Positions 1-10,777 of a stretch of 64,000 bases of DNA are shown piece by piece (the stretch's first letter is position 1; the number at the start of each line of letters is the position of its first letter). The DNA is from Pseudomonas nitroreducens (GTDB lineage Bacteria > Pseudomonadota > Gammaproteobacteria > Pseudomonadales > Pseudomonadaceae): the NCBI RefSeq assembly GCF_024170165.1, contig NZ_JALJXP010000005.1, positions 347,106-411,105 of the forward strand. Reading direction: 5' to 3'. The notes beneath the pieces were generated by a model, which was not told where the DNA came from, made no database searches, and saw only the letters and a program-made list of their open reading frames with translations. A program made the translations under genes and the position numbers.

Positions 1-336
1 CGCATGAGCCTGACCAACCACCGCCGCACCCGCAATCACATCGGCGGCGTCCACGCCGCAGCAATGGCCCTGCTGGCAGAGTCCGCGAGTGGCTGCATGG
101 TCGGCATGAATCTGCCCGATCACAAGCTGCCACTGATCAAGACCCTCAAGGTGGACTATCTGCGTCGGGCCAGCGGCAGCCTGCGCGCCATCGCCACGCT
201 GACGCCGGAACAGCGCCGCGCAATGCTGGAGGAAGATCGCGGCGAAGCATTGGTGCAGGTCACCTTGCTGGACGACTCCGGCGCCGAGCCGGTGCGCTGC
301 GAGATGCTTTGGGCGTGGATTCGGAAGGGAAACTGA
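1..336 (+). CDS. Hotdog-fold thioesterase-like protein (DUF4442 type), 5' end cut by window
   Basis: The reading frame is open from the first base and the visible 111 residues look like the C-terminal two thirds of a DUF4442/PaaI-like hotdog protein of about 150 residues: the stretch NHIGGVHAAAMALLAES is the substrate/helix region typical of that family, followed by a strand-rich half (LKVDYLRRASG, EALVQVTLLDD). The ATG at position 4 lies inside the conserved region, so the true start is upstream of the window. Such proteins hydrolyse acyl-CoA or acyl carrier thioesters, but no substrate can be named here. It is the last gene before the nuo leader on the same strand. No terminator is obvious directly after its stop. 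Confidence 0.7.
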   Translation, partial: RMSLTNHRRTRNHIGGVHAAAMALLAESASGCMVGMNLPDHKLPLIKTLKVDYLRRASGSLRAIATLTPEQRRAMLEEDRGEALVQVTLLDDSGAEPVRCEMLWAWIRKGN

Positions 337-455
337 ACCACTCCAGCCGAGGGGCGACCAACGAGTTCACAGTGGGATAATTCGAAGTCGAATACCAGGC
401 GAAATAAAAGCTGCGCCGCTTATATGTAGTAAAGTTACGGATATACGACACTGCA

Positions 456-474
456 AATGATAATATTTATCATT
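456..474. promoter_or_regulatory. Fur-box-like 8-3-8 palindrome
   Basis: AATGATAA-TAT-TTATCATT is a perfect 8-base inverted repeat. Its core TGATAATATTTATCA matches the 7-1-7 Fur consensus TGATAATNATTATCA at 14 of 15 positions. It lies about 300 bases upstream of nuoA and overlaps a possible -10 (GATAAT, 459-464). Binding by Fur is inferred. Confidence 0.5.
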
Positions 475-634
475 TATAGCCTGGCGATTTATTGCGGCCA
501 AATACCTCGAAAGTACTATTCGACCAAAGCCGAAGTGCCGTCACACTAGGCATCCAGAGCCGCGCAAACAGGGCGCTACGGGAAATGCAAAAGCCTTTTG
601 CCCGAAATAGAAGCATCTGTTTGTGTTGGAAAAA

Positions 635-664
635 TTTACTTGCTGAAGGCTTTGGGCATAAAAT
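635..664 (+). promoter_or_regulatory. Candidate sigma-70 promoter for nuo
   Basis: TTTACT (635-640, 4/6 to the -35 consensus), an 18-base spacer, and TAAAAT (659-664, 5/6 to the -10 consensus). It would start transcription about 35 bases before the leader hairpin at 704-750 and about 105 bases before nuoA. Confidence 0.4.
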
Positions 665-703
665 TGGAAAGATGACCTGAACCCTTAGCTCACTATCCTT
701 GAG

Positions 704-759
704 TTGTCGGGTTCGCAGTAGTCGGGCGTTGCGCCCGAAACCCAAGACAATCGTTTTTT
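704..759 (+). terminator. Branched stem-loop plus T run in nuoA leader (possible attenuator)
   Basis: TTGTC (704-708) and GGGTT (709-713) pair with GACAA (746-750) and AACCC (739-743), closing over an inner 7-bp hairpin (722-728 with 732-738). Three bases later comes a run of six T (754-759), and the nuoA ribosome binding site follows at 762-770. The layout is that of an intrinsic terminator placed between promoter and first gene. Confidence 0.45.
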
Positions 760-777
760 GTAGGAAGGAGTATCGGC

Positions 778-1191
778 ATGCCCAATCCAGCTGAACTTGC
801 AGCTCAACACTGGGGACTCGCCGCCTTCCTTTTAGGAGTGCTGGGCCTGCTCGCCTTCATGCTAGGGGTTTCCAGCCTGCTTGGCAGTAAGGCATTTGGT
901 CGCAGCAAGAACGAACCGTTCGAATCCGGGATCGTTCCTACCGGCAGCGCACGCCTGCGTCTGTCGGCAAAATTCTATCTGGTCGCGATGCTCTTCGTGA
1001 TCTTCGACGTCGAAGCCCTCTTCCTCTTCGCCTGGTCCGTGTCCGTCCGTGAAAGCGGTTGGGCCGGTCTGATCGAGGCAACCATTTTCATAGCAATTCT
1101 GTTGGCAGGTCTTGTCTACCTGTGGCGTATCGGCGCGCTCGATTGGGCGCCGGCGGCACGTCGCGCACGGCAGGCGAAGCTAAAACAATGA
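778..1191 (+). CDS. nuoA: NADH-quinone oxidoreductase subunit A
   Basis: NuoA, 137 residues, is a small membrane subunit of respiratory complex I, which passes electrons from NADH to quinone and pumps protons across the inner membrane. Three hydrophobic segments are visible (about 17-37, 66-88 and 97-118). The sequences KNEPFESGI and [16 protein letters not shown] are the family hallmarks; the loop carrying the first, and the acidic FDVE, sit near the quinone site. The start is fixed by a strong AGGAAGGAG seven bases before the ATG. It is the first gene of a 13-gene operon in the usual order, with a structured 5' leader just upstream. Length and sequence are normal for Pseudomonas. Confidence 0.97.
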   Translation: MPNPAELAAQHWGLAAFLLGVLGLLAFMLGVSSLLGSKAFGRSKNEPFESGIVPTGSARLRLSAKFYLVAMLFVIFDVEALFLFAWSVSVRESGWAGLIEATIFIAILLAGLVYLWRIGALDWAPAARRARQAKLKQ

Positions 1192-1201
1192 GGCTTTGGC
1201 G

Positions 1202-1879
1202 ATGCAATACAAACTTACCCGGATCGATCCGGATGCGCCCAATGATCAATACCCGATCGGCGAACGCGAAACGGTAGAAGACCCGCTCATCGAAGGGCAG
1301 GTCCACAAGAACATCTTCATGGGCAAGCTCGAGGATGTTCTCAACGGTGCTGTCAACTGGGGTCGCAAGAACTCCCTGTGGCCGTACAACTTCGGGCTGT
1401 CCTGCTGCTACGTGGAGATGACCACGGCGTTCACTGCGCCGCACGACATCGCCCGTTTCGGCGCCGAAGTGATCCGTGCATCGCCACGCCAGGCTGACTT
1501 CATGGTCATCGCCGGCACCTGCTTCATCAAGATGGCTCCGGTCATCCAGCGCCTGTACGAGCAGATGCTGGAGCCCAAGTGGGTGATCTCGATGGGGTCG
1601 TGCGCCAACTCCGGCGGCATGTACGACATCTACTCGGTCGTTCAGGGGGTCGACAAGTTCCTCCCCGTGGACGTGTACATCCCCGGCTGCCCGCCCCGTC
1701 CGGAGGCGTTCCTGCAAGGCCTGATGCTGCTGCAGGAATCCATCGGCCAGGAGCGTCGTCCGTTGTCCTGGGTTGTAGGCGATCAAGGCGTCTATCGCGC
1801 CGACATGCCTGCCCAGAAGGATCTCAAGCGCGAACAGCGCATTGCGGTCACCAACCTGCGCAGCCCCGACGAAGTGTGA
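1202..1879 (+). CDS. nuoB: NADH-quinone oxidoreductase subunit B
   Basis: NuoB, 225 residues from this ATG, carries the terminal cluster N2 that hands electrons to quinone. The cluster ligands are seen as the adjacent cysteines in LSCCYVEM, the cysteine in MGSCANSGG and that in [20 protein letters not shown] lies between. An in-frame TTG six bases upstream could also start the gene, but ATG CAA TAC agrees with the family and with GAGG about nine bases before it. It follows nuoA by ten bases. Translation of nuoB is probably coupled to nuoA. Confidence 0.97.
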   Translation: MQYKLTRIDPDAPNDQYPIGERETVEDPLIEGQVHKNIFMGKLEDVLNGAVNWGRKNSLWPYNFGLSCCYVEMTTAFTAPHDIARFGAEVIRASPRQADFMVIAGTCFIKMAPVIQRLYEQMLEPKWVISMGSCANSGGMYDIYSVVQGVDKFLPVDVYIPGCPPRPEAFLQGLMLLQESIGQERRPLSWVVGDQGVYRADMPAQKDLKREQRIAVTNLRSPDEV

Positions 1880-1938
1880 TCCGGCCCTCCACGAGAGGCC
1901 CGTTTTCACTCCACCGTTGACCGAGTGACTTAAAGACT

Positions 1939-3720
1939 ATGAATGCAGACTCCGCTCTGTACATCCCGCCTTACAAGGCAGACGACCAAGATATCGTCGT
2001 CGAACTGAATTCCCGCTTTGGCGCCGAGACCTTCACCGTCCAGGCCACCCGCACCGGCATGCCGGTGCTCTGGGTTGCCCGTGAGCGCCTGATCGACGTC
2101 CTTACCTTCCTGCGCAATGTGCCCAAGCCGTACGTCATGCTCTATGACCTGCACGGTGTCGACGAGCGCCTGCGCACTCACCGTCGCGGCCTGCCGGGCG
2201 CCGACTTCAGCGTGTTCTACCACCTGATGTCGCTCGAGCGTAATAGTGACGTGATGATCAAGGTGGCCTTGTCCGAAGGCGACCTCAACGTACCCACCGC
2301 CACCCGTATCTGGCCGAACGCCAACTGGTACGAGCGCGAGGTCTGGGACATGTACGGGATCACCTTCAATGGTCACCCGCACCTGACCCGCATGCTGATG
2401 CCGCCGACCTGGGAAGGTCACCCGCTGCGCAAGGACTACCCGGCGCGCGCCACCGAGTTCGACCCTTACGCGCTGTCCGCCGCCAAGCAGGACCTCGAGC
2501 AGGAAGCGCTGCGCTTCAAGCCCGAAGACTGGGGCATGAAGCGCCACGGCGAGAACGAGGACTTCATGTTCCTCAACCTCGGCCCGAACCACCCGTCTGC
2601 GCACGGTGCGTTCCGCATCATCCTGCAGCTGGACGGCGAAGAGATCCTCGATTGCGTTCCGGAGATCGGCTACCACCACCGTGGCGCCGAGAAGATGGCC
2701 GAGCGTCAGTCCTGGCACAGCTTCATTCCTTACACCGACCGCATCGACTACCTCGGCGGCGTGATGAACAACCTGCCGTACGTGCTCTCGGTCGAGAAGC
2801 TCGCCGGCATCAAGGTGCCGCAGCGCGTCGACGTCATCCGCATCATGATGTCGGAGTTCTTCCGCATCCTGAACCACCTCCTCTACCTGGGTACCTACAT
2901 CCAGGACGTGGGCGCGATGACCCCGGTGTTCTTCACCTTCACCGACCGCCAGCGCGCTTACAAGGTCGTTGAAGCCATCACCGGCTTCCGCCTGCACCCG
3001 GCCTGGTACCGCATCGGTGGCGTCGCCCACGACCTGCCGCGCGGCTGGGACAAGCTGGTCCGCGAATTCCTCGACTGGATGCCCAAGCGCCTGGACGAGT
3101 ACGAAACCGCTGCCCTGAAGAACAGCATCCTGCGTGGCCGTACCATCGGCGTTGCCGCGTACAACACCAAGGAAGCGTTGGAATGGGGCACCACCGGTGC
3201 CGGCCTGCGCGCCACCGGCTGTGATTTCGACCTGCGTAAAGCCCGCCCCTACTCCGGCTACGAGAACTTCGAGTTCGAAGTACCGCTGGCGGCCAACGGC
3301 GACGCCTACGACCGCTGCATGGTCAAGATGGGTGAGATGCGCCAGAGCCTGCGCATCATCGAGCAGTGCCTGAAGAACATGCCCGAAGGCCCGTACAAGG
3401 CCGACCACCCGCTGACCACGCCGCCGCCCAAAGAGCGCACGCTGCAGCACATCGAAACCCTGATCACCCACTTCCTGCAGGTTTCCTGGGGCCCGGTCAT
3501 GCCGGCCAACGAAGCCTTCCAGATGGTGGAAGCGACCAAGGGCATCAACAGCTACTACCTGACGAGCGATGGCAGCACCATGAGCTACCGGACCCGCATC
3601 CGGACGCCCAGCTTCCCGCACCTGCAGCAGATTCCGTCGGTGATCAACGGCAGCATGATCGCTGACCTGATCGCCTATCTGGGCAGTATCGACTTCGTTA
3701 TGGCCGACGTGGACCGCTGA
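1939..3720 (+). CDS. nuoCD: Fused NADH-quinone oxidoreductase subunits C and D
   Basis: A 593-residue fusion of NuoC (about 1-180) and NuoD (about 205-593), as in enterobacteria and Pseudomonas, while many bacteria keep the two apart. The C half shows [11 protein letters not shown] and [10 protein letters not shown]. The D half shows [24 protein letters not shown] and the C-terminal D-rich end (FVMADVDR). The D part lines the quinone cavity next to NuoB. The ribosome binding site before ATG 1939 is poor (GTGACTTAAAGACT), and a 59-base gap separates it from nuoB. Confidence 0.97.
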   Translation: MNADSALYIPPYKADDQDIVVELNSRFGAETFTVQATRTGMPVLWVARERLIDVLTFLRNVPKPYVMLYDLHGVDERLRTHRRGLPGADFSVFYHLMSLERNSDVMIKVALSEGDLNVPTATRIWPNANWYEREVWDMYGITFNGHPHLTRMLMPPTWEGHPLRKDYPARATEFDPYALSAAKQDLEQEALRFKPEDWGMKRHGENEDFMFLNLGPNHPSAHGAFRIILQLDGEEILDCVPEIGYHHRGAEKMAERQSWHSFIPYTDRIDYLGGVMNNLPYVLSVEKLAGIKVPQRVDVIRIMMSEFFRILNHLLYLGTYIQDVGAMTPVFFTFTDRQRAYKVVEAITGFRLHPAWYRIGGVAHDLPRGWDKLVREFLDWMPKRLDEYETAALKNSILRGRTIGVAAYNTKEALEWGTTGAGLRATGCDFDLRKARPYSGYENFEFEVPLAANGDAYDRCMVKMGEMRQSLRIIEQCLKNMPEGPYKADHPLTTPPPKERTLQHIETLITHFLQVSWGPVMPANEAFQMVEATKGINSYYLTSDGSTMSYRTRIRTPSFPHLQQIPSVINGSMIADLIAYLGSIDFVMADVDR

Positions 3721-3722
3721 TC

Positions 3723-4217
3723 ATGAGTACCCTTATCCAGACTGATCGTTTCGAACTCAGCGAAACCGAGCGCTCGGCCATCGAGCACGAAATGCATCAC
3801 TACGAGGACTCCCGCGCGGCGTCCATCGAAGCCCTGAAGATCGTCCAGAAGCAGCGCGGCTGGGTGCCGGACGGCGCCATTCCGGCCATCGCCGACATCC
3901 TCGGCATTCCGGACAGCGACGTCGAAGGCGTGGCTACCTTCTATAGCCAGATCTTCCGCCAGCCGGTCGGCCGCCACATCATCCGCGTCTGCGACAGCAT
4001 GGTCTGCTACATCGGCGGCCACGAGTCCGTGGTCGGCGAGATCCAGAAGCAGCTGGGCATCGGCCTCGGCCAGACCACCGCCGACGGCCGCTTCACCCTG
4101 CTGCCGGTGTGCTGCCTGGGCAACTGCGACAAGGCCCCGGCGATGATGATCGACGACGACACCTTCGGCGACCTGCGTCCCGACGGCGTCGCCAAACTGC
4201 TGGAGGCCTACGCATGA
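3723..4217 (+). CDS. nuoE: NADH-quinone oxidoreductase subunit E
   Basis: NuoE, 164 residues, belongs to the peripheral NADH dehydrogenase module and binds the [2Fe-2S] cluster N1a. The four ligand cysteines are in VCDSMVC and [12 protein letters not shown], in normal spacing. It begins two bases after the nuoCD stop and its own stop overlaps the nuoF start in an ATGA, so synthesis of E and F, which form a tight pair, is likely coupled. Confidence 0.96.
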   Translation: MSTLIQTDRFELSETERSAIEHEMHHYEDSRAASIEALKIVQKQRGWVPDGAIPAIADILGIPDSDVEGVATFYSQIFRQPVGRHIIRVCDSMVCYIGGHESVVGEIQKQLGIGLGQTTADGRFTLLPVCCLGNCDKAPAMMIDDDTFGDLRPDGVAKLLEAYA

Positions 4218-5563
4218 GTCGCCTCACCTCCTACGGCACGCCCAACCGCACCGCGCGCGCGGCCGAAACCCACCCGCTGACCTGGCGCCTGCGTGACGAC
4301 GGCGCCCCGGTCTGGCTGGAGGAGTACCAGTCGAAGAACGGCTACGCGGCGGCGCGCAAGGCGCTGGCGCAGATGGCCACCGACGACATCGTCCAGACCG
4401 TCAAGGACTCCGGCCTCAAGGGCCGCGGCGGTGCGGGCTTCCCCACCGGCGTGAAGTGGGGCCTGATGCCCAAGGACGAATCCCTCAACATCCGCTACCT
4501 GCTGTGCAACGCGGACGAGATGGAGCCCAACACCTGGAAGGACCGCATGCTCATGGAGCAGCTGCCGCACTTGCTGGTGGAAGGCATGCTGATCTCCGCG
4601 CGAGCCCTCAAGGCCTACCGTGGCTACATCTTCCTGCGTGGCGAATACGTCGACGCCGCCCGCAACCTGAACCGCGCCATCGATGAAGCCAAGGCCGCCG
4701 GCCTGCTGGGCAAGAACATCCTCGGCAGCGGCTTCGATTTCGAGCTGTTCGTGCACACCGGCGCCGGCCGCTACATCTGTGGCGAAGAAACTGCGCTGAT
4801 CAACTCGCTGGAAGGCCGTCGCGCCAACCCGCGCTCCAAGCCGCCCTTCCCCGCCGCCGTTGGCGTCTGGGGCAAGCCGACTTGCGTGAACAACGTCGAG
4901 ACCCTGTGCAACGTGCCGGCGATCGTCGAGCACGGCGTCGACTGGTACAAGGGCCTCGCCCGTCCGGGTAGCGAAGACATGGGCACCAAGCTCATGGGCT
5001 TCTCCGGCAAGGTGAAGAACCCCGGCATCTGGGAACTGCCCTTCGGCCTTCCGGCCCGCGAGCTGTTCGAGGATTACGCCGGCGGCATGCGCGACGGCTA
5101 CAAGCTCAAGGCCTGGCAGCCGGGCGGCGCCGGTACCGGCTTCCTCCTGCCGGAACACCTGGACGCGCTGTTCTATGCCGGCGGCGTCGCCAAGGTCGGC
5201 ACCCGTATGGGTACCGGTCTGGCCATGGCGGTGGACGACAGCGTCAACATGGTTTCCCTGCTGCGCAACATGGAAGAGTTCTTCGCCCGCGAATCGTGCG
5301 GCTGGTGCACTCCGTGCCGCGACGGCCTGCCGTGGAGCGTGAAGGTCCTGCGTGCACTGGAAAAAGGCGAAGGCGCCCAGGGCGACCTGGAAACCCTCGA
5401 GCAGCTGGTCAACTTCCTCGGCCCCGGCAAGACCTTCTGCGCCCACGCACCGGGTGCCGTCGAGCCGCTGGGCAGCGCACTGAAGTATTTCCGTCCCGAG
5501 TTCGAAGCGGGCATTTCCCGCCAGGCTCAGGCCGTACAAGCACCGCAGACCGTCGGCGCTTGA
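4214..5563 (+). CDS. nuoF: NADH-quinone oxidoreductase subunit F (FMN/NADH binding)
   Basis: NuoF, 449 residues, binds NADH and FMN and the [4Fe-4S] cluster N3. [14 protein letters not shown] is the glycine-rich NADH/FMN loop, [14 protein letters not shown] and [14 protein letters not shown] line the flavin pocket, and [12 protein letters not shown] plus a later CAHAPG cysteine hold N3. The ATG overlaps the nuoE stop by four bases (ATGA), which decides this start over upstream in-frame codons. A 128-base gap with a GC hairpin follows before nuoG. Confidence 0.97.
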   Translation: MSRLTSYGTPNRTARAAETHPLTWRLRDDGAPVWLEEYQSKNGYAAARKALAQMATDDIVQTVKDSGLKGRGGAGFPTGVKWGLMPKDESLNIRYLLCNADEMEPNTWKDRMLMEQLPHLLVEGMLISARALKAYRGYIFLRGEYVDAARNLNRAIDEAKAAGLLGKNILGSGFDFELFVHTGAGRYICGEETALINSLEGRRANPRSKPPFPAAVGVWGKPTCVNNVETLCNVPAIVEHGVDWYKGLARPGSEDMGTKLMGFSGKVKNPGIWELPFGLPARELFEDYAGGMRDGYKLKAWQPGGAGTGFLLPEHLDALFYAGGVAKVGTRMGTGLAMAVDDSVNMVSLLRNMEEFFARESCGWCTPCRDGLPWSVKVLRALEKGEGAQGDLETLEQLVNFLGPGKTFCAHAPGAVEPLGSALKYFRPEFEAGISRQAQAVQAPQTVGA

Positions 5564-5572
5564 TGCTTTGAT

Positions 5573-5599
5573 CGCCGGGCATTGCGCCCGGCGTTGTTT
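5573..5599 (+). other. Intercistronic hairpin between nuoF and nuoG
   Basis: CGCCGGGC (5573-5580), loop ATTGC, GCCCGGCG (5586-5593), then TTGTTT. It lies inside the operon in its longest internal gap, so it may act as a partial terminator or as an RNA-processing/stability element between the diaphorase genes and the rest. Confidence 0.4.
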
Positions 5600-5691
5600 C
5601 GTTGCAGTGCCGCGGCGTGCCGCCGGCCCGATGAAACCGTGATTTCTATTAGCCACGCCCGCTGACAACGGGCCAACGAAGACTTAGACCC

Positions 5692-8406
5692 ATGGCCACG
5701 ATCCACGTAGACGGCAAGACGTTAGAAGTCGACGGAGCGGACAACCTGTTGCAGGCCTGCCTCTCCCTCGGTCTCGACATCCCCTACTTCTGCTGGCACC
5801 CGGCGCTCGGCAGCGTCGGCGCCTGCCGCCAGTGCGCGGTCAAGCAGTACACCGACGAAAACGACACCCGCGGTCGCATCGTCATGTCCTGCATGACTCC
5901 CGCCACCGACAACACCTGGATTTCCATCGAAGACGAAGAATCCAAGGCATTCCGTGCCAGCGTCGTCGAATGGCTGATGACCAACCACCCGCACGACTGC
6001 CCGGTCTGCGAGGAAGGCGGTCACTGCCACCTGCAGGACATGACGGTGATGACCGGCCACAACCAGCGCCGGTACCGCTTCACCAAGCGCACCCACCAGA
6101 ACCAGGAGCTCGGCCCGTTCATCGCCCACGAGATGAACCGCTGCATCGCCTGCTACCGCTGCGTCCGTTACTACAAGGACTACGCCGGCGGCACCGACCT
6201 GGGCGTCTATGGCGCGCACGACAACGTCTACTTCGGCCGTATCGAGGACGGTGTACTGGAGAGCGAATTCTCCGGCAACCTGACCGAGGTCTGCCCGACC
6301 GGCGTGTTCACCGACAAGACCCACTCCGAGCGCTACAACCGCAAGTGGGACATGCAGTTCGCCCCGAGCATCTGCCATGGCTGCTCCAGCGGCTGCAACA
6401 TCAGCCCCGGCGAGCGCTACGGTGAAATCCGCCGCATCGAGAACCGTTACAACGGCTCGGTGAACCACTACTTCCTGTGCGACCGCGGCCGCTTCGGCTA
6501 TGGCTACGTCAACCGCGAAGACCGCCCGCGCCAGCCGCAGCTGATGCTGAGCAAGCAGAAGCTCTCGCTGGACGGCGCCCTGGACCAGACCGCCGCGCTG
6601 CTCAAGGGCCGCAAGGTCATCGGCATCGGTTCGCCGCGTGCCAGCCTGGAAAGCAACTACGCACTGTCCGCACTGGTCGGCACGCAGAACTTCTACAGCG
6701 GCATTTCCGCTGACGAGCTGCAACGCCTGCAGCTGGTCCTGAAAGTCATGCAGGACGGCCCGCTGCCGGTGCCGACCATCCGTGACATCGAAGACCACGA
6801 CGCGGTATTCGTGCTCGGCGAAGACCTGACCCAGACCGCTGCCCGTATCGCCCTGGCCCTGCGCCAGTCGGTAAAAGGCAAGGGCGAGGACATGGCCGCT
6901 GCGATGAAGATCCAGCCGTGGCTCGACGCCGCGGTGAAGACCATCGCCCAGCGCGAGATGAACCCGCTGTTCATCGCCAGCCTGGATGAAACCCGCCTGG
7001 ACGACGTCGCCGCCGAGTGCGTGCACGCCGCTACCGAAGACCTGGCTCGCCTGGGCTTCGCCGTGGCCCACGCCATCGATTCGAGCGCTCCGGCCGTGGC
7101 CGGCCTCGACCCCGAAGCCGCCGCCCTCGCCCAGCGCATCGCCGATGCCCTGGTCGCCGCCAAGCGTCCGCTGGTCATCTCCGGCACCTCGCTGGGCAGC
7201 AACGCCCTGATCGAAGCCGCGGCCAACATCGCCAGCGCGCTGAAGAACCGCGAGAAGAGCGGCTCCCTGAGCCTGGTCGTCCCGGAAGCCAACAGCCTGG
7301 GCCTGGCCCTCTTTGGCGGTGAATCCGTCGAAGCCGCTCTCGAGCAGCTGACCTCCGGCGCCGCCGATGCCGTGGTGATCCTGGAGAACGACCTGTACCG
7401 CCGCGCCGACGCTGCCGCTGTCGATGCTGCCCTGGCCGCCGCGAAGATCGTCGTCGTCGCCGATCACCAGCAGACTGCGACCAGTGCCAAGGCCACCGTC
7501 CTGCTGCCGGCCGCCAGCTTCGCCGAAGGCGATGGCACCCTGGTCAGCCAGGAAGGCCGCGCCCAGCGCTTCTTCCAGGTCTACGATCCGACCTACTACA
7601 ACGCCGACAACCTGGTCCGCGAAGGCTGGCGCTGGCTGCATGCCCTGCACAGCACCCTCGAAGGCAAGCGTGTCGACTGGACCCAACTGGACCACGTGAT
7701 CGACGCCGTCATCGCCGCCAAGCCGCAACTGGCTGGCATCCGCGAAGCTGCGCCGAACGCCGCGTTCCGCATCAAGGGCCTGAAGCTGGCGCGCGAGCCG
7801 CACCGCTACTCCGGCCGTACCGCCATGCGCGCCAACATCAATGTCAGCGAGCCGCGTCAGCCGCAGGACATCGACTCCGCGTTCGCCTTCTCCATGGAAG
7901 GCTACGCCGGCAGCGCCGAACCGCGTCAGCAGATTCCCTTCGCCTGGTCCCCGGGCTGGAACTCCCCGCAGGCCTGGAACAAGTTCCAGGACGAGGTCGG
8001 CGGTCACCTGCGCGCCGGCGATCCGGGCGTGCGCCTGATCGAGGCCAAGGGCGAAGCCCTGTGGTTCAGCGAGATCCCCGCGCCGTTCCACACCGCCGCC
8101 AGCCAGTTCAAGGTGGTGCCCTTCTATCACCTGTTCGGCAGCGAGGAGAACTCCTCGAAAGCCGCCCCGGTGCAGGAACGCATCCCGCAGACCTATGTCA
8201 CCCTGGCCAAGGCCGAGGCTGACCGTCTGGGCGTCAACGAAGGCGCGATCATCCGCCTGACCGTCAAGGGCCAGGAACTGCGCCTGCCGCTGCGCGTGAG
8301 CGAAGAGCTCGGCGCCGGCCTGGTTGCCCTGCCGATCGGTCTGCAAGGCATTCCTGCCGGTGTCATCGGCGCTGTCGCTGAAGGTCTGCAGGAGGCTGCG
8401 CAATGA
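5692..8406 (+). CDS. nuoG: NADH-quinone oxidoreductase subunit G (Fe-S subunit)
   Basis: NuoG, 904 residues, is the large iron-sulfur subunit of complex I. In order: N-terminal 2Fe-2S ferredoxin domain with [15 protein letters not shown]; the [15 protein letters not shown] segment with its His/Cys cluster; CIACYRC; and [11 protein letters not shown], the extra N7-type cluster found in the enterobacterial/Pseudomonas type. The remaining ~650 residues are a molybdopterin-oxidoreductase-like fold that has lost the cofactor. The final four bases overlap the nuoH start. A weak ribosome binding site precedes ATG 5692. Confidence 0.96.
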   Translation: MATIHVDGKTLEVDGADNLLQACLSLGLDIPYFCWHPALGSVGACRQCAVKQYTDENDTRGRIVMSCMTPATDNTWISIEDEESKAFRASVVEWLMTNHPHDCPVCEEGGHCHLQDMTVMTGHNQRRYRFTKRTHQNQELGPFIAHEMNRCIACYRCVRYYKDYAGGTDLGVYGAHDNVYFGRIEDGVLESEFSGNLTEVCPTGVFTDKTHSERYNRKWDMQFAPSICHGCSSGCNISPGERYGEIRRIENRYNGSVNHYFLCDRGRFGYGYVNREDRPRQPQLMLSKQKLSLDGALDQTAALLKGRKVIGIGSPRASLESNYALSALVGTQNFYSGISADELQRLQLVLKVMQDGPLPVPTIRDIEDHDAVFVLGEDLTQTAARIALALRQSVKGKGEDMAAAMKIQPWLDAAVKTIAQREMNPLFIASLDETRLDDVAAECVHAATEDLARLGFAVAHAIDSSAPAVAGLDPEAAALAQRIADALVAAKRPLVISGTSLGSNALIEAAANIASALKNREKSGSLSLVVPEANSLGLALFGGESVEAALEQLTSGAADAVVILENDLYRRADAAAVDAALAAAKIVVVADHQQTATSAKATVLLPAASFAEGDGTLVSQEGRAQRFFQVYDPTYYNADNLVREGWRWLHALHSTLEGKRVDWTQLDHVIDAVIAAKPQLAGIREAAPNAAFRIKGLKLAREPHRYSGRTAMRANINVSEPRQPQDIDSAFAFSMEGYAGSAEPRQQIPFAWSPGWNSPQAWNKFQDEVGGHLRAGDPGVRLIEAKGEALWFSEIPAPFHTAASQFKVVPFYHLFGSEENSSKAAPVQERIPQTYVTLAKAEADRLGVNEGAIIRLTVKGQELRLPLRVSEELGAGLVALPIGLQGIPAGVIGAVAEGLQEAAQ

Positions 8407-9392
8407 GCTGGCTGACACCCGCCATCGTCGACATCCTGATCGAGGTCATCAAGGCCATCGTCATCCTGCTCGCCGTGGTCGTCTGCGGCGCGCTGCTCAG
8501 CTGGGTCGAGCGTCGTCTGCTCGGCCTCTGGCAGGACCGCTACGGTCCGAACCGGGTCGGCCCCTTCGGTGCCTTCCAGCTCGGCGCCGACATGCTGAAG
8601 ATGTTCTTCAAGGAAGACTGGACCCCGCCGTTCGCCGACAAGATGATCTTCACCCTCGCCCCCATGATCGCCATGGGTGCGCTGCTGGTGGCCTTCGCGG
8701 TCATCCCGATCACCCCGAACTGGGGCGTGGCGGACCTGAACATCGGCATCCTGTTCTTCTTCGCCATGGCTGGCCTGACCGTGTACGCGGTGCTGTTCGC
8801 AGGCTGGTCGAGCAACAACAAGTTCGCCCTCCTCGGCAGCCTGCGCGCCTCGGCCCAGACCATCTCCTACGAGGTGTTCCTGGCCCTGTCGCTGATGGGC
8901 ATCGTCGCCCAGGTCGGCTCGTTCAGCCTGCGCGACATCGTCGAATACCAGGCCCAGCACGTGTGGTTCATCATCCCGCAGTTCTTCGGCTTCATGACCT
9001 TCTTCGTCGCCGGCGTCGCCGTGACTCACCGTCACCCGTTCGACCAGCCCGAAGCCGAGCAGGAACTGGCGGACGGTTACCACATCGAGTATGCCGGCAT
9101 GAAATGGGGCATGTTCTTCGTTGGCGAGTACATCGGCATCGTGCTGGTGTCCGCGCTGCTGGCGACCCTGTTCTTCGGCGGCTGGCACGGTCCCTTCGGC
9201 ATCCTGCCGCAGATCCCGTTCTTCTGGTTCGCCCTGAAAACCGGCTTCTTCATCATGATGTTCATTTTGCTGCGGGCCTCCATCCCACGCCCGCGCTATG
9301 ACCAGGTGATGGCCTTCAGCTGGAAGTTCTGCCTCCCGCTGACCCTGATCAACCTGCTGGTGACCGGCGCTGTCGTGCTGGCCAGCCAGTAA
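8403..9392 (+). CDS. nuoH: NADH-quinone oxidoreductase subunit H
   Basis: NuoH, 329 residues with about eight membrane helices, joins the peripheral arm to the membrane arm and forms the quinone entrance. [19 protein letters not shown] and [16 protein letters not shown] are diagnostic, as is the acidic [19 protein letters not shown] loop. ATG overlaps the nuoG stop (ATGA). Nothing is unusual in its length or sequence. Confidence 0.97.
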   Translation: MSWLTPAIVDILIEVIKAIVILLAVVVCGALLSWVERRLLGLWQDRYGPNRVGPFGAFQLGADMLKMFFKEDWTPPFADKMIFTLAPMIAMGALLVAFAVIPITPNWGVADLNIGILFFFAMAGLTVYAVLFAGWSSNNKFALLGSLRASAQTISYEVFLALSLMGIVAQVGSFSLRDIVEYQAQHVWFIIPQFFGFMTFFVAGVAVTHRHPFDQPEAEQELADGYHIEYAGMKWGMFFVGEYIGIVLVSALLATLFFGGWHGPFGILPQIPFFWFALKTGFFIMMFILLRASIPRPRYDQVMAFSWKFCLPLTLINLLVTGAVVLASQ

Positions 9393-9403
9393 GGAGTAGG
9401 ACC

Positions 9404-9952
9404 ATGATCAAGTACATTTTCGACGTGGTGCACGGCACCTACACCCAGCTGCGCAGCCTGGTGATGATCTTCGGTCACGCCTTCCGCAAGCGTGACACCC
9501 TGCAGTACCCGGAAGAGCCCGTGTACCTGCCGCCGCGCTACCGTGGCCGCATCGTGCTCACCCGCGACCCCGACGGCGAGGAGCGCTGCGTTGCGTGCAA
9601 CCTGTGCGCCGTGGCCTGCCCGGTCGGCTGCATCTCCCTGCAGAAGGCCGAGACCGACGACGGTCGCTGGTACCCCGAGTTCTTCCGCATCAACTTCTCC
9701 CGCTGCATCTTCTGCGGCCTGTGCGAAGAAGCCTGCCCGACCACCGCGATCCAGCTGACCCCGGATTTCGAGATGGGCGAGTTCAAGCGCCAGGACCTGG
9801 TCTACGAGAAGGAAGACCTGCTGATCTCCGGCCCCGGCAAGAACCCGGACTACAACTTCTACCGCGTTGCCGGCATGGCCATCGCCGGCAAGCCGAAAGG
9901 CGCCGCGCAGAACGAGGCCGAACCGATCAACGTCAAGAGCCTGCTGCCGTAA
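9404..9952 (+). CDS. nuoI: NADH-quinone oxidoreductase subunit I (2x[4Fe-4S])
   Basis: NuoI, 182 residues, is the ferredoxin-like subunit with clusters N6a and N6b. The two ligand sets are [12 protein letters not shown] and [12 protein letters not shown]. An N-terminal amphipathic helix (about 1-30) docks it on NuoH. AAGGAGTAGGACC gives a good ribosome binding site. It lies 11 bases after nuoH and 11 bases before nuoJ. Confidence 0.97.
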   Translation: MIKYIFDVVHGTYTQLRSLVMIFGHAFRKRDTLQYPEEPVYLPPRYRGRIVLTRDPDGEERCVACNLCAVACPVGCISLQKAETDDGRWYPEFFRINFSRCIFCGLCEEACPTTAIQLTPDFEMGEFKRQDLVYEKEDLLISGPGKNPDYNFYRVAGMAIAGKPKGAAQNEAEPINVKSLLP

Positions 9953-9963
9953 GGAGACGTCGC

Positions 9964-10464
9964 GTGGAATTCGCTTTCTACTTCGCCGCCGGCGTCGCCG
10001 TGCTGGCAACCTTCCGGGTCATCACCAACAGCAATCCGGTGCATGCCCTGCTCTACCTCATCATTTCGCTGCTCGCGGTATCGATGACCTTCTTCAGCCT
10101 CGGCGCACCCTTCGCCGGTGCCCTGGAAATCATCGTCTACGCCGGCGCGATCATGGTGCTGTTCGTCTTCGTGGTCATGATGCTCAACCTCGGCCCGGCG
10201 ATTGCCGAGCAGGAGCGCAAGTGGCTCAAGCCCGGCGTCTGGATCGGCCCCGGCGCCCTGGCTGCCGTGCTGCTGGTCGAGCTGCTGTGGATGCTCTCGC
10301 GCACCCCGAGCGGCATCGGCATCGGCCACACCACCGTGGACGCCAAGGCCGTGGGCATCAGCCTGTTCGGCCCGTACCTGCTGGTCGTCGAACTGGCCTC
10401 GATGCTGCTGCTGGCGGCACTGGTCGCCGCCTACCACCTCGGCCGCCACGAAGCGAAGGACTAA
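9964..10464 (+). CDS. nuoJ: NADH-quinone oxidoreductase subunit J
   Basis: NuoJ, 166 residues, has five predicted membrane helices and the conserved [20 protein letters not shown] helix with the pi-bulge region important for coupling. The start is GTG at 9964, behind AAGGAGACGTCGC, and gives the family-like N-terminus [13 protein letters not shown]. No in-frame ATG near this position would preserve that N-terminus. Confidence 0.95.
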   Translation: MEFAFYFAAGVAVLATFRVITNSNPVHALLYLIISLLAVSMTFFSLGAPFAGALEIIVYAGAIMVLFVFVVMMLNLGPAIAEQERKWLKPGVWIGPGALAAVLLVELLWMLSRTPSGIGIGHTTVDAKAVGISLFGPYLLVVELASMLLLAALVAAYHLGRHEAKD

Positions 10465-10468
10465 CACC

Positions 10469-10777
10469 ATGAATGCAATCCCTCTCGAACACGGACTGGC
10501 GCTTGCCGGTGTGCTGTTCTGCTTCGGCCTGGTGGGCCTGATGGTACGACGCAACATCCTGTTCGTACTGATGAGCCTGGAAGTGATGATGAACGCCGCC
10601 GCTCTGGCCTTCGTGGTCGGTGGCGCCCGCTGGGGCCAGCCTGACGGCCAGGTGATGTTCATCCTGGTGCTCAGCCTGGCTGCGGCCGAGGCCAGCATCG
10701 GCCTGGCGATCCTGCTCCAGCTGTATCGCCGCTTCCATACCCTCGATATCGACGCTGCCAGCGAGATGCGCGGATGA
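10469..10777 (+). CDS. nuoK: NADH-quinone oxidoreductase subunit K
   Basis: NuoK, 102 residues, three membrane helices, related to MrpC of multi-subunit antiporters. The conserved acidic residues of helices 2 and 3 are present ([14 protein letters not shown] and [12 protein letters not shown]), which belong to the proton path. Its start follows the nuoJ stop by four bases, and its stop overlaps the nuoL ATG (ATGA). Confidence 0.96.
   Translation: MNAIPLEHGLALAGVLFCFGLVGLMVRRNILFVLMSLEVMMNAAALAFVVGGARWGQPDGQVMFILVLSLAAAEASIGLAILLQLYRRFHTLDIDAASEMRG

Larger units (their letters stand above)
337..777 (+). other. nuo leader region, AT-rich, no gene seen
   Basis: This 441-base gap between the DUF4442-type gene and nuoA is clearly richer in A and T than its surroundings. 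It holds a Fur-box-like palindrome (456-474), a candidate sigma-70 promoter (635-664) and a branched hairpin followed by a T run (704-759) just before the nuoA ribosome binding site. The open frames inside it have no recognisable protein character. A small RNA between the palindrome and position 660 cannot be excluded but is not shown by the sequence. Confidence 0.6.

Noticed and set aside
492..680. 62-codon frame in the nuo leader
   Set aside because: No ribosome binding site, atypical composition, overlaps the promoter and hairpin region.
5722..8418. Long minus-strand frame opposite nuoG
   Set aside because: Mirror frame of a GC-rich gene, no motifs, no ribosome binding site.
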